This document shows, piece by piece, positions 5,939 through 13,223 of a stretch of DNA of 13,906 bases (within the stretch, counting starts at the first letter, position 1; each line of letters opens with the position of its first letter). This stretch comes from Bryobacteraceae bacterium (GTDB lineage: Bacteria; Acidobacteriota; Terriglobia; Bryobacterales; Bryobacteraceae). The position numbers were made by a program, and so were the translations under genes. The notes below the pieces were generated by a model, which saw only the letters and a list, made by a program, of their open reading frames with translations, was not told the origin of the DNA and did no database searches. The stretch covers positions 1 to 13,906 of the forward strand of contig JASHQT010000358.1 of assembly GCA_030039005.1 (NCBI GenBank), given 5' to 3'.

Positions 5939-8596
5939 TTGCCTTCATTAATCTTGCGACTTTGCCTGATAATTCTCTGCCTCGATTGCGCCGGGTTTCG
6001 GTTATACGGCCAAATCACGATCGACACGTTTGCGGGTGGAAATATTCCCTCCGGGATTTCGGCGCAGAATGCACTTCTGCAATCCGTTTCAGGCATCACG
6101 CAAGATCCGAGCGGCCGCATCGTGTTCACCGACAGCCAACTCAACGTGATCCGGCGCATTAACGCGGATGGAACTGTTCAAACCATCACCGGACAGGGGA
6201 TTCCGGGATTCGGAGGCGATGGCGGACCGGCGGCCAACGCGCTGCTGAATGTTCCCTGCTTTCCAGCGTACGACGCGAACGGCAATCTGTATTTCGCCGA
6301 TCTCGGGAATTTTCGAATCCGGCGAATCGATCCGTCCGGCGTGATCAGTACTGTCGCCGGCACAGGCATCCCAGCGAATACGATGACGGGACCGCTGGGC
6401 GCGAACGGGCCGGCCACGCAAACGCAGATGTGGACCGTTACCGGGCTCGTGGTCGATTCCGCCGGAAACGTCTACTTCACGGATCGATCGTTATTACCTG
6501 ATGTTCGCCGCGTGACACCGTTAGGGGACACCGAGGTTTATGTTGTGTGCTCCCAGTGCGCGCCGAGCACAGGGTTGCTGCTAGCCGCGGACTCATCCGG
6601 GGACTTGTATCTATCGGACGGGAGCCACATTTTCAAGGTCACGCCGGACCGGGTGTTCCACAATTTTTGCGGTTTCGGTTCTGCGGCCGACAATGGCAAC
6701 GGCGGTCCCGCGATCAACGCTCCTCCGAGCAATTTTATAGGGCTTGTGGCCGACGCAGCCGGCGATATTTATACGGAAGAGGAACAGGTGAGCGCTGAAG
6801 CTGGCAGTCAGTTCGTCATCCGCAAGATCGGGACGGACGGCAACATTAATGTAGTTGCCGGCACGTTCACGGGAGGCTCCTACAGCGACGGTCCGGCACT
6901 GCAAGAGGCACTCGTCCCGGATTATGGATTCGGACTGTTCGCCGAGCCAAACGGGACCATCCTGTTCGCAGAGGACTTCCGTGTTCGCGAGTTGACGGCA
7001 TCATCCGATGTGCAAACCTTAGCGGGCGCCGCTCCCCTGCCTTCGCCGAGCGGTACGCCGGCGCTCGACGCCTGGTTCATCCAGCCCAACGCGATCACGT
7101 TTGACCAGCAAGGAAATCTGTACGTCGCGCAAGCGTGCGTCATTCAGGAGGTCAGTCCCGGCGGGGTTCTGTCGACTGTCGCGGGCACCGGCGTCTGCGC
7201 CAATACCACCGCCCTGGGACCGGCGCTGCAAGCGCAACTGGACGACGTGATCAGCGTCGCCGTGGACAGCCACGGCCAGATCTACTTCTCGGAGCCGGGC
7301 GGATTCATATACGTGGTCTCCACCGCGGGCACGATCAGCCAGGCCGCAAGAATCGACGGAGCTGTCGCTCTCCTTCTTGCGATCGATTCCCAGGACCGCC
7401 TTTACTTCCTGGATTATCTTGGCATGTCCGGGCGCATTCCTCCGGGGGCGCCGGTGCAATATATAAACGAATTTGAAGGCTCAGCAAATGGGTACGGAAT
7501 CGCGATCGATGGGGCCGATAATGTTTACTTGTGCTGCGATACCCTCGGCGCGATCGACGAATACTCGCCCAACCTGGAAAAGACCGAACTAAACGCCGTT
7601 GGACGCTACACGAGCCTCGGTCAGAATATGCTCGCTGTGGACACAACTGGCACAATTTGGCAAGGTTCCGTTGTGACCGGCTATCCCGGATTCCAGATGC
7701 AGAAGGGCGGCCTTTCTTTCGGCGCCGGATGCTGCTTTTATGGTGACGGGGGCGCCGCCGAGTCGGCCTACATCCTGCCGTCTGGAATGGCGTTCGCTCC
7801 GAACGGCGACTTGTACTTCCTCGATCCCTATGCTGCGCGCGTGCGGCGCATTCATGGATCACCGCCCACCACTCCTCCGGCCATTTCCGCCGGCGGCATC
7901 GTCAACGCTGCGAGTCTCACCGGGACCGCAATCGCGCCCGGCGAACTCATCTCCATTTTCGGCTCCAATTTCGGTCCGCCCGGACTCGATGTCGCCGCGC
8001 CGCAAAACAACATGATTCCGGATGCGCTCAACAACGTTCACGTGTATTTCGGCAGCCCTCATCTGGAAGGCAGAATTACGGCGCGCACCGCGAACCAAAT
8101 CAATGTTTTCGTGCCGTACGAGGTCGCTGGCGCGACTTCCATCCAGGTGACGGTGGACGTGGACAGCGTCACGTCGCAACCTGTCACGATGCCGATAGCC
8201 GCGTCCGCGTTCGGGATATCTACCGCCGACGGCAGCGGGACCGGCCAGGGCGCGATCCTGAACCAAAACGGCGGTTATAACAGTGCCTCGAATCCAGCGG
8301 CATCCGGATCCATCGTTACTCTATTCGGCACAGGCGAAGGAGTAACTGCGCCCGCGCTTCCCGACGGCGCGCTGGAAATTTCCACTCCCTACTCCACGCC
8401 GGCGCTGCCGGTCACCGTGAAGTTCGGCGATGAGACCGCGCAAGTGCAGTACGCCGGCGCCGCGCCGTTCCTGCCGACCGGGGTTTTTCAGATCGACGCC
8501 ACCATTCCCACGGGAATCGCGCCGGGTGATATACCGGTAACGGTCTTGATCGGTGGAATCAGCACTACACAAACTGTCACGGTCGCGGTGAAGTAG
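5939..8596 (+). CDS. Secreted NHL-repeat beta-propeller protein with TIGR03437 C-terminal domain
   Basis: The 885-residue protein is exported or surface-associated. After a hydrophobic signal segment (about 1-24, ILRLCLIILCL) come many NHL-type repeats (about 30-640), each with a pattern like DANGNLYFADLGNFRIRRID or DSAGNVYFTD followed by VAGTG, building one or two beta-propellers. From about residue 650 (GIVNAASL, then PGELISIFGSNFGP) to the end it matches TIGR03437, the Solibacter-type C-terminal domain; a second FGTGEG segment is also typical. The frame has a stop at 5927-5929, so the start must be TTG 5939 or TTG 5954. I give 5939, which keeps the full signal sequence; no Shine-Dalgarno supports either. 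The role is unknown: NHL propellers usually bind proteins or polymers, and no enzyme motif is seen. It sits alone between its own promoter and the DUF8021-like gene. Confidence 0.9.
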   Translation: MPSLILRLCLIILCLDCAGFRLYGQITIDTFAGGNIPSGISAQNALLQSVSGITQDPSGRIVFTDSQLNVIRRINADGTVQTITGQGIPGFGGDGGPAANALLNVPCFPAYDANGNLYFADLGNFRIRRIDPSGVISTVAGTGIPANTMTGPLGANGPATQTQMWTVTGLVVDSAGNVYFTDRSLLPDVRRVTPLGDTEVYVVCSQCAPSTGLLLAADSSGDLYLSDGSHIFKVTPDRVFHNFCGFGSAADNGNGGPAINAPPSNFIGLVADAAGDIYTEEEQVSAEAGSQFVIRKIGTDGNINVVAGTFTGGSYSDGPALQEALVPDYGFGLFAEPNGTILFAEDFRVRELTASSDVQTLAGAAPLPSPSGTPALDAWFIQPNAITFDQQGNLYVAQACVIQEVSPGGVLSTVAGTGVCANTTALGPALQAQLDDVISVAVDSHGQIYFSEPGGFIYVVSTAGTISQAARIDGAVALLLAIDSQDRLYFLDYLGMSGRIPPGAPVQYINEFEGSANGYGIAIDGADNVYLCCDTLGAIDEYSPNLEKTELNAVGRYTSLGQNMLAVDTTGTIWQGSVVTGYPGFQMQKGGLSFGAGCCFYGDGGAAESAYILPSGMAFAPNGDLYFLDPYAARVRRIHGSPPTTPPAISAGGIVNAASLTGTAIAPGELISIFGSNFGPPGLDVAAPQNNMIPDALNNVHVYFGSPHLEGRITARTANQINVFVPYEVAGATSIQVTVDVDSVTSQPVTMPIAASAFGISTADGSGTGQGAILNQNGGYNSASNPAASGSIVTLFGTGEGVTAPALPDGALEISTPYSTPALPVTVKFGDETAQVQYAGAAPFLPTGVFQIDATIPTGIAPGDIPVTVLIGGISTTQTVTVAVK

Positions 8597-8634
8597 CTCG
8601 GCTGACAACCGGTATACAATGTCCTGGGACGCTT

Positions 8635-9714
8635 ATGGCAAAAACATGGATGGCAGCAGTTGTATTGGGGATTTCCCTGGGTTCGGCGGCGTATGCCCAG
8701 GGCGATAAGGCGACCGGCGGGCCGTGCGACCGCGCATGCCTGGAAGGCACCGTCGATAAGTATCTCGACGCCATGGTGGCGCATGATCCTAAGCAGGCGC
8801 CGCTTGCGAAGAGCGTGAAATTCACCGAGAACGGGCAGAAACTGACGATCCCGGACGGTCTGTGGAACTCCATGGCAGGGAAGGGAACGTACCGCTTGTT
8901 CGTGGACGATCCGCAGGCGCAGTCGGTCGCGTTCATCGGCACCATAAAAGAGGAAGGCCGCTCGGCCGGCGAACCCGTCGGCAGCGTCATCGCGCTGCGG
9001 CTCAAGCTGCGGAACCGCGAGATTACCGAAGCCGAGACGTTCGTGATCCGCAATCAGACGCTGGGGCCAAGGGCCAATCAATCGCCGAATGCCGACGCCT
9101 ATGACCGGCTGGAGAAGATCGGCACGCCGAATCACCTGTTCCTGGAAGAGATTCCCGAGGCGCAGCGCATGTCGCGCGCGGACCTGATCAAGACCGCCAA
9201 CATGTATTTCTCCGGGATGCAACAAAACGACGGCAAAGGCGTCTATCCTTTCGCGGACGATTGCAACCGGATCGAAAATGGCATGCAGGCCACCAACGTC
9301 CCGCTGAGACCCGGGCAGACCATGCCGGATCCGGCCACGGCCACCAATTATTCGGCGAACTGGAGCTGCAAACAGCAGTTTCAGTCCGGGTTGTTGCATT
9401 TCGTCACGCGCATTCGCGACCGCCGGTATGTGGCGGTGGACCGCGAGCGGGGGCTGGTGTTCGCGTTCGCGTTTTTCGATCACTCGGCGGGGAAGACGCG
9501 GCACTTCGAGACTCCCAGCGGCCGGGAAGTGGCGGCGGGTCCTACGCAGCCTTGGACCTGGGAGATCGCGGAGATGTTCCGGCTGGAAAACGGCAAGATC
9601 CGGCAGATTGAAGCGGTGCTGGATCGCTCGCCTTACGGGATGCTATCGGGATGGAGCACTTGGGAAGACGGCATGACGGACAGGGCGAGGGATGTGGCGA
9701 TGGGCAGCCGGTGA
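8635..9714 (+). CDS. Secreted DUF8021-like protein of unknown function
   Basis: The 359-residue protein has a classic signal peptide with a probable cleavage at AYA-Q (after residue 21). The mature N-terminus, CDRACLEGTVDKYLDAMVAHD, followed by PLAKSVKFTENGQKL and a DGLW segment, is what I recall for the DUF8021 family, which has a SnoaL/NTF2-like fold. A second, related half (about 165-350) includes MSRADLIKTANMYFSGMQQND, DDCNRIENG and a C-terminal FRLENGKIRQIEAVL, again NTF2-like. There are four cysteines in the mature chain (31, 35 and two in the C-terminal half), suggesting disulfides outside the cytoplasm. No catalytic residues are assigned. The ATG at 8635 has only a weak GGGAC upstream. 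It starts 38 bases after the NHL gene and its TGA overlaps the GTG start of the response regulator (GTGA). Confidence 0.85.
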   Translation: MAKTWMAAVVLGISLGSAAYAQGDKATGGPCDRACLEGTVDKYLDAMVAHDPKQAPLAKSVKFTENGQKLTIPDGLWNSMAGKGTYRLFVDDPQAQSVAFIGTIKEEGRSAGEPVGSVIALRLKLRNREITEAETFVIRNQTLGPRANQSPNADAYDRLEKIGTPNHLFLEEIPEAQRMSRADLIKTANMYFSGMQQNDGKGVYPFADDCNRIENGMQATNVPLRPGQTMPDPATATNYSANWSCKQQFQSGLLHFVTRIRDRRYVAVDRERGLVFAFAFFDHSAGKTRHFETPSGREVAAGPTQPWTWEIAEMFRLENGKIRQIEAVLDRSPYGMLSGWSTWEDGMTDRARDVAMGSR

Positions 9715-10160
9715 GCGAGCTCGGCGCCTTCGAAATCCTGCTGGTGGACGATCATGCAAGCGACGCAAAACTGTTCGAGCACGCGATGGAGCAGGCCGGC
9801 ACGCGCGCCAGGTTATATTGGGTAGCCTCGGCGGAAGAAGGCCTGGAGTTCCTGACGCAGGAGGGCCGGTTCGCCGGTGTCCGGCGCCCGAAACTCGTGG
9901 TGAGCGACTTGAACATGCCCGGTATGGACGGGTTCGAGTTCCTGAGCAGCTTACGCCAGAATCCCGCGCTGGCGGCCGTTCCAGTGGTGATTTTCAGCAG
10001 CTCGCGCGCGCCCCACGACATTCTGCGCTGCTATCGGCTGGGGGCCAATTCGTTCATCGCAAAACCCATGTCGCTCGAGGGCTTCGTGGCGGCGATCGGT
10101 GCGCTGGTGCGCTATTGGCTGGATATCGCGGAACTGCCCGAACCCGCTCTGCTGGATTAG
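9711..10160 (+). CDS. Single-domain response regulator (Rcp1-like receiver)
   Basis: A 149-residue stand-alone receiver domain with no DNA-binding or enzyme output domain. The chosen start is GTG 9711, which overlaps the preceding stop as GTGA and puts the first beta strand (EILLVDD) right after a seven-residue leader. The longer in-frame ATG at 9651 would only add residues that overlap the upstream gene. The receiver residues are all present: acidic pair Asp13-Asp14, phospho-acceptor Asp66 in VVSDLNMPGMDGFEFL, Ser96 in IFSSSRAP and Lys118 in FIAKPMS. The pattern (DDHASDAKLFEHAMEQAG) resembles Rcp1-type regulators that take phosphate from phytochrome-like hybrid kinases and pass it on or act by protein contact. 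No kinase is in the window. The TAG stop overlaps the stop of the convergent MFS gene. Confidence 0.92.
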   Translation: MSELGAFEILLVDDHASDAKLFEHAMEQAGTRARLYWVASAEEGLEFLTQEGRFAGVRRPKLVVSDLNMPGMDGFEFLSSLRQNPALAAVPVVIFSSSRAPHDILRCYRLGANSFIAKPMSLEGFVAAIGALVRYWLDIAELPEPALLD

Positions 10161-11410
10161 CTGCTCGAAATGGCTTCGAGCGCCAAGTTGTTGGTGCGCG
10201 GCCCGAGTAATCCGATGGCGAGCATCACGATGAGCATGCTGCCGGCGATGAGCGCAAACACCCCCGCGACTCCGAAGCGATCGAGGAAAAATCCGATCAC
10301 GAACGAACTGAAGACCACCGAAATCCTGCTCCAGGAATAGACGAAGCCCACGGCCAGCGCCCGGATGCGCGTCGGGTAGAGCTCGGCTTGATAGGCGTGG
10401 CTGGAGAACGAAAGGATGTTGTTCGCAAGCGTCAAGAGCACGCCGAACAGGATGAGCAGCGCGGCGGTGTTCATTTGGCCGAAGAGCAGGCCGGAGATCG
10501 CGATCGCGAACGCGGACCATACGATTTGCCATTTGCGTTCCAGCCAATCGGCTATGCTGGCCGCGAGCAGCGGCCCGAAGGGCGCCGCGATGGCGATCAG
10601 GAACGTGTAGCGCAGGCTGCTCGGGATCGCGATGCCGCGTTCGATCAGCAGCGTGGGCACCCAATTGGAGAAGCCGTAAAATCCGACGGTCTGAAACAGA
10701 TGAAACACGATCAGCATCACGCTGCGGCTGCGATAGGGCGGCCGCCACATTTCGGCGAAACTGCCCTTCCGCAACGGTGATGCGTCCGCTTTCTTGCCGT
10801 GTTCGGCCAGCCAGCGCGGGCTTTCGGGAACGCGCCGCCGGATCCACCAGACCAGGATCGCGCCCGTTGCTCCGAGCAGAACCACCCAGCGCCAGCCTTC
10901 TATTCCGAACGGCGCCCGCGGGACCAGGAGCCAGGCGAGCAGCGCGACCACGGGCACCGCGCAGAACTGAAGGGTTTGGTTGATGGCGAACGCGCGGCCT
11001 CGCAGGTGCGCGGGCACCAGTTCGGCGAGATACGTATCGATGGTCACCAGTTCCACGCCCACGCCGATCCCCGAGAGAAATCGCCACAGGTTCAGGCCGA
11101 ACACGTCGTGCTGAAACGCCATGACGACGCTCGCGACGGTGTACCAAAGCAAGGAATAAGTGAAAATGGTGCGGCGCCCGAAGCGGTCGGCCACGAAACT
11201 CACCAGCGCGGTGCCCAGGAACAATCCCGAAAACATCGCGGCGACAAAGCCCGCGATTCCCGTGGTTCCGAACAGACCGGGTGTGGTGGGCGTCAGGATG
11301 CCGGAGCGAACCAGGCCCGGCGCGATGTAGCCGGCAAAGAAAAGATCGTAGAATTCGAAGAATCCGCCCAGCGAGATAAGAACCACGCGGGTCCAAACGC
11401 TGTTCGGCAC
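10157..11410 (-). CDS. MFS transporter, sugar/metabolite:H+ symporter type
   Basis: A 417-residue inner-membrane carrier with about 12 hydrophobic segments. Signature motifs: GGFFEFYD in TM1 (15-22), the loop 2-3 motif ADRFGRR (74-80), RFLSGIGVG (110-118), PAHLRGRA (133-140), PESPRWLAE after TM6 (195-203) and AELYPTRIRA (342-351) after the helix preceding TM11. These place it in the sugar porter/metabolite:H+ symporter part of the superfamily. The substrate cannot be read from sequence; aromatic acids, dicarboxylates, sugars or osmolytes are all possible. The start is GTG 11410, the only start codon before an upstream in-frame stop, without a clear Shine-Dalgarno. Its stop codon overlaps that of the convergent response regulator. 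It lies 76 bases downstream of the HEPN gene on the same strand, but its higher GC fits the core genome rather than the defence cassette. Confidence 0.93.
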   Translation of the reverse strand: MPNSVWTRVVLISLGGFFEFYDLFFAGYIAPGLVRSGILTPTTPGLFGTTGIAGFVAAMFSGLFLGTALVSFVADRFGRRTIFTYSLLWYTVASVVMAFQHDVFGLNLWRFLSGIGVGVELVTIDTYLAELVPAHLRGRAFAINQTLQFCAVPVVALLAWLLVPRAPFGIEGWRWVVLLGATGAILVWWIRRRVPESPRWLAEHGKKADASPLRKGSFAEMWRPPYRSRSVMLIVFHLFQTVGFYGFSNWVPTLLIERGIAIPSSLRYTFLIAIAAPFGPLLAASIADWLERKWQIVWSAFAIAISGLLFGQMNTAALLILFGVLLTLANNILSFSSHAYQAELYPTRIRALAVGFVYSWSRISVVFSSFVIGFFLDRFGVAGVFALIAGSMLIVMLAIGLLGPRTNNLALEAISSS

Positions 11411-11486
11411 AGTTACGAGGGTACCGCGAACCTCTTCGGGTGAATTCCGATGATCCTACAGCCCGCCTGACCTGGGGCGTTGCCAT

Positions 11487-12128
11487 TCATCTCGGCACGA
11501 TGTTCGACGCTACGCTCTCGATCTGCCCCAAATAGTATTCCATGAACGACACTGGAGGGGTTGAGCCCGGCTTCGTCATTATCAAGAAGTTGCCAACGGT
11601 CACGTTTGCCGGTAGTGCGCCGACCTCGGTTCTGACAAGGGTTTCAAACTTGGCCTTGGCGCTGGACGATTTATGAGCGATCGCATTCCTGATTATCACA
11701 AGCTGGTCAAGGCGGGATTGGTGCCCCCGAAGCACCTGTGTGTAGGGCCTTCCATCTTTAAACCAGCGATTAGCTCTTCGTGTCACGTCGCTCACATTCC
11801 ATCTGGCAAAGGGTCTGCCCTCCGTACACCACTCCATTGCGGCGTCCGGCGTTGGCGGAAACCCGTAGCGTCGCGGTGGAGGTCCTTTTGGCGGCCGATG
11901 GCCGAGGAGGTACAGCAGAAAGGTTTCCTCGAGGAATATCTCCCAGCTGGTGAGGGCCCGCAAAAATGCCATTTCGGTAAGCGTATCGCGGCGCGAAGGC
12001 GTTATTTGACCGGGGCCGCCTGGATGCGGTGGCGTTGCCCATTGTTGGGCGTCAGTCGCAAGTTCACGCGCCTCCCTTATTGATCGTGTGAACGAAGTGA
12101 GCGCCGTGCGCAGTCGTGGTGCAGGCAT
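11487..12128 (-). CDS. HEPN-like protein, candidate RNase effector
   Basis: This 213-residue protein has features of the HEPN superfamily (MAE_28990/RiboL-PSP-like group). An N-terminal helical pair includes TEMAFLRALTSWEIFLEETFL (51-71), and a second helix carries RLDQLVIIRNAIAH with Arg147-x4-His152, the Rx4H motif that forms the metal-independent RNase site in many HEPN toxins, Cas and abortive-infection proteins. A proline-rich insert (79-93) lies between the helices. The ATG at 12128 is four bases after the DUF262 stop, so the two are very probably co-translated. I infer that it is the nuclease arm of a DUF262-HEPN pair. The specific RNA target is unknown, and some HEPN proteins with this motif are non-catalytic. 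By eye its gene is less GC-rich than the MFS gene downstream. Confidence 0.8.
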   Translation of the reverse strand: MPAPRLRTALTSFTRSIREARELATDAQQWATPPHPGGPGQITPSRRDTLTEMAFLRALTSWEIFLEETFLLYLLGHRPPKGPPPRRYGFPPTPDAAMEWCTEGRPFARWNVSDVTRRANRWFKDGRPYTQVLRGHQSRLDQLVIIRNAIAHKSSSAKAKFETLVRTEVGALPANVTVGNFLIMTKPGSTPPVSFMEYYLGQIESVASNIVPR

Positions 12129-12132
12129 GACA

Positions 12133-13203
12133 TCATCCGCTCACAGCCTTCTTCATTTTCCGGCAGATATATTCAGTGAGGATTATTCGTTTGTCGGTGT
12201 GGACCCAGTGGACGGAATAGGCGTCGAGAAACTTGTTGTCCTCGGCAGAAAGGGTGGATGTACCAGGCTTGCCCGTTTCGACCAGCTCGGCGATCGCCTC
12301 GAGCGACATCTTTAACTTTGGATAATCGGAACTTTTTAGCGCAACCCGCTCTGCCTTGAGCTTGGGGATGCCGAATTTCATGTGGCAAACCGCGCAAAAC
12401 AAAGGGTAGAAGAGGCGGATCGCGCGAAATTCGGACTGTGCCAGGTCACTGCCAAAAACTCCACTGATGGTATCGAACGTTTCCCGGAACCGCCTTTCAT
12501 GAGCCTTTCGGTTTGGGAATGTATTGTCGTAGGTCCTATAGACCTTGTCGCGGACTGGCTTTGAACCGGCCTGAATTCCGTCCTGCATCGCCTGTAGCAA
12601 ATCGGTGATGAACTCGGCCTCGGCCATGCGCAAGATCGCTTTCTCGGTAAAGATCTTGTTGACGACGAAGAAAGTTGTAAATTCCTCTGCGAGAAGGTAG
12701 ACGCTCGACTTAAAGTCACCGTACCAGCTTGAGTTCCGCAGTTCTTGAGGCTTGAGCTTTTCGGAATACATGTTGATCCTCGCAAAAATATTGAAGACCT
12801 CCGGGTCGGGCATATCTTGCAATAGGTCAACGGAGAACTCGTATTTCAGGATATCGCGCTGCGTGTCAGTATCGAGCTCGCTGAAGGTTTTTCCACCGAG
12901 CGTTTCGTGGTGAGACTTGCTGATCCTGAAAGCGTCCTTGAGAAAGTTAAGTACACTGCTCAGGCGCTGCTGGCCATCGACGATCTCGCGAATTGTACGC
13001 CTTGTCTTCGGGTTGGTGTCCTGTCGCATGTAGAGCTTCGGGATCGGCTTCCCACGAACGATTGTGTCGATCAAGAATGAACGGGCTTTATCGCTCCATA
13101 CATCGCGGCGCTGAAACTTGGGCTGGAGTACCAGCTCGCCACGCTGGCTCCATTCCTCGAAATCGCGAACGCTGTAGTTCCTGGTATGAAAGGCCTGTTG
13201 CAT
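12133..13203 (-). CDS. DUF262 (ParB/GmrS-like) protein without an evident HNH domain
   Basis: The 356-residue protein carries an N-terminal DUF262 domain: FQRRDVWSDKAR (30-41), IVRGKPIPKLYM (48-59) and the hallmark DGQQRLSSVLNFL (76-88), followed by FNIFARINMYSEKLKPQELRNS. In relatives such as GmrS, BrxU and SspE the DGQQR motif belongs to a ParB/sulfiredoxin-like fold that binds or hydrolyses NTPs and senses modified or foreign DNA. Those enzymes normally carry a DUF1524 HNH nuclease on the same chain or as a GmrD partner. Here the C-terminal part (about 200-356) is helical and shows no HxxP...HNH-like motif. The ATG at 13203 has GGAG (13209-13212) five bases upstream. It starts 20 bases after the methyltransferase stop and ends four bases before the HEPN start. 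I infer a defence regulator or NTPase paired with the HEPN protein. Confidence 0.9.
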   Translation of the reverse strand: MQQAFHTRNYSVRDFEEWSQRGELVLQPKFQRRDVWSDKARSFLIDTIVRGKPIPKLYMRQDTNPKTRRTIREIVDGQQRLSSVLNFLKDAFRISKSHHETLGGKTFSELDTDTQRDILKYEFSVDLLQDMPDPEVFNIFARINMYSEKLKPQELRNSSWYGDFKSSVYLLAEEFTTFFVVNKIFTEKAILRMAEAEFITDLLQAMQDGIQAGSKPVRDKVYRTYDNTFPNRKAHERRFRETFDTISGVFGSDLAQSEFRAIRLFYPLFCAVCHMKFGIPKLKAERVALKSSDYPKLKMSLEAIAELVETGKPGTSTLSAEDNKFLDAYSVHWVHTDKRIILTEYICRKMKKAVSG

Positions 13204-13208
13204 ATGCG

Positions 13209-13212
13209 CTCC
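13209..13212 (-). promoter_or_regulatory. Shine-Dalgarno of the DUF262 gene
   Basis: GGAG lies five bases before ATG 13203 on the minus strand, in the 20-base gap after the methyltransferase stop. It confirms this start and shows the DUF262 gene has its own ribosome entry within the operon. Confidence 0.6.
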
Positions 13213-13223
13213 GGATATCTAAA

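Noticed and set aside
8602..8634. TATACAAT before the DUF8021 gene as a promoter
   Set aside because: A -10-like box is present but no acceptable -35 lies 16-18 bases upstream. Read-through from the NHL gene is equally likely.
9651..9710. Upstream ATG for the response regulator
   Set aside because: It adds a Gly-rich leader that only overlaps the DUF8021 gene. GTG 9711 with the GTGA junction gives a normal receiver N-terminus.
9951..11486. 511-residue minus-strand frame over the MFS gene
   Set aside because: It is out of frame with the convincing MFS protein, its product is Arg/His-rich without hydrophobic helices, and it runs into the response regulator gene.
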